From the NCBI GenBank assembly GCA_025937035.1, contig JAICSG010000370.1, forward strand, positions 1-5,060: 5,060 nucleotides of DNA. The letters are read 5' to 3'. A model generated the notes under the pieces. That model ran no database searches. It was not told the DNA's origin and saw nothing but the letters and a program-made list of their open reading frames with translations. The stretch comes from Thermoanaerobaculia bacterium (GTDB lineage Bacteria > Acidobacteriota > Thermoanaerobaculia > Multivoradales > UBA5704). Of this stretch, positions 5,007 through 5,060 are shown piece by piece. The position numbers and the translations under genes were made by a program. Numbering within the stretch: position 1 is the first letter of the stretch; every line of letters begins with the position of its first letter.

Positions 5007-5021
5007 TCACCGGGAGAGGGG
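4979..5021. repeat. Inverted repeat with 11-bp arms in pyrimidine-rich intergenic DNA
   Basis: CCCCTCTCCCG (4979-4989) and CGGGAGAGGGG (5011-5021) are perfect reverse complements, separated by a 21-base loop. Elements of the form CCCTCTCCC...GGGAGAGGG are commonly scattered between genes in high-GC genomes, so this is probably a copy of a dispersed REP-like repeat (inference). Neither strand has a T-tract after the second arm, so an intrinsic terminator is unlikely. Confidence 0.7.
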
Positions 5022-5060
5022 AAAAGCAGCGCAGGAGACGGTCTTTCGTAGGGGCGGGGC

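Larger units (their letters stand above)
4919..5060. other. Non-coding right-edge region
   Basis: No convincing gene lies here. It holds the inverted repeat and G4 cluster described above. It ends in GTAGGGGCGGGG, which looks like the beginning of another G/C-rich dispersed repeat cut by the window edge. No sigma-70 or sigma-54 promoter for the minus-strand gene could be recognised. Confidence 0.5.

Noticed and set aside
4979..5021. Right-edge inverted repeat as an intrinsic terminator
   Set aside because: Its loop is 21 bases and no T-run follows on either strand; it fits a dispersed intergenic repeat better.

Overview
The window is GC-rich bacterial chromosome. Codon third positions are strongly G/C, Shine-Dalgarno sites are of the AGGAGG type, and there are three predicted lipoproteins with lipobox-type signal peptides, which suggests a Gram-negative-type envelope. 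The gene content fits a high-GC environmental lineage such as Deltaproteobacteria/Myxococcota, Rokubacteria or Methylomirabilota. That placement is inference from style and protein families; no marker gene is present. I see no tRNA, rRNA, CRISPR array, transposase or phage gene.

Layout. Positions 1-1199 (minus) hold the first 399 residues of a multi-pass membrane protein of the bacterial TPR/TMTC-like type (GT-C fold), cut by the window edge as its TPR region begins. Upstream of it on the same strand, and apparently translationally coupled to it, is a 365-residue, mostly helical cytoplasmic protein of unknown function (1193-2290). Diverging from this pair is a 191-residue lipoprotein with a beta-sandwich-like C-terminal domain (2444-3019, plus). 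It is preceded by a textbook sigma-54 (RpoN) -24/-12 promoter and followed by a 19-bp-stem intrinsic terminator. Facing it is a 90-residue Val/Lys-rich lipoprotein (3204-3476, minus) with its own intrinsic terminator and a second, slightly degenerate sigma-54-like promoter. That second promoter lies inside the first codons of the next gene, a lipoprotein alpha/beta hydrolase (3536-4297, plus). The hydrolase stop codon directly abuts the stop codon of a convergent, uncharacterised 206-residue cytoplasmic protein (4298-4918, minus). The right edge is a non-coding pyrimidine-rich stretch with an 11-bp inverted repeat whose loop contains a strong G-quadruplex motif.

How the parts may work together. 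The most coherent signal is in the middle. Two small envelope lipoproteins are arranged tail to tail, each with a -24/-12 type promoter and its own terminator. This suggests that one enhancer-dependent sigma-54 response switches both on. The membrane glycosyltransferase-like protein, the hydrolase and the lipoproteins all point to the cell envelope, but the window offers no direct evidence for a shared pathway.
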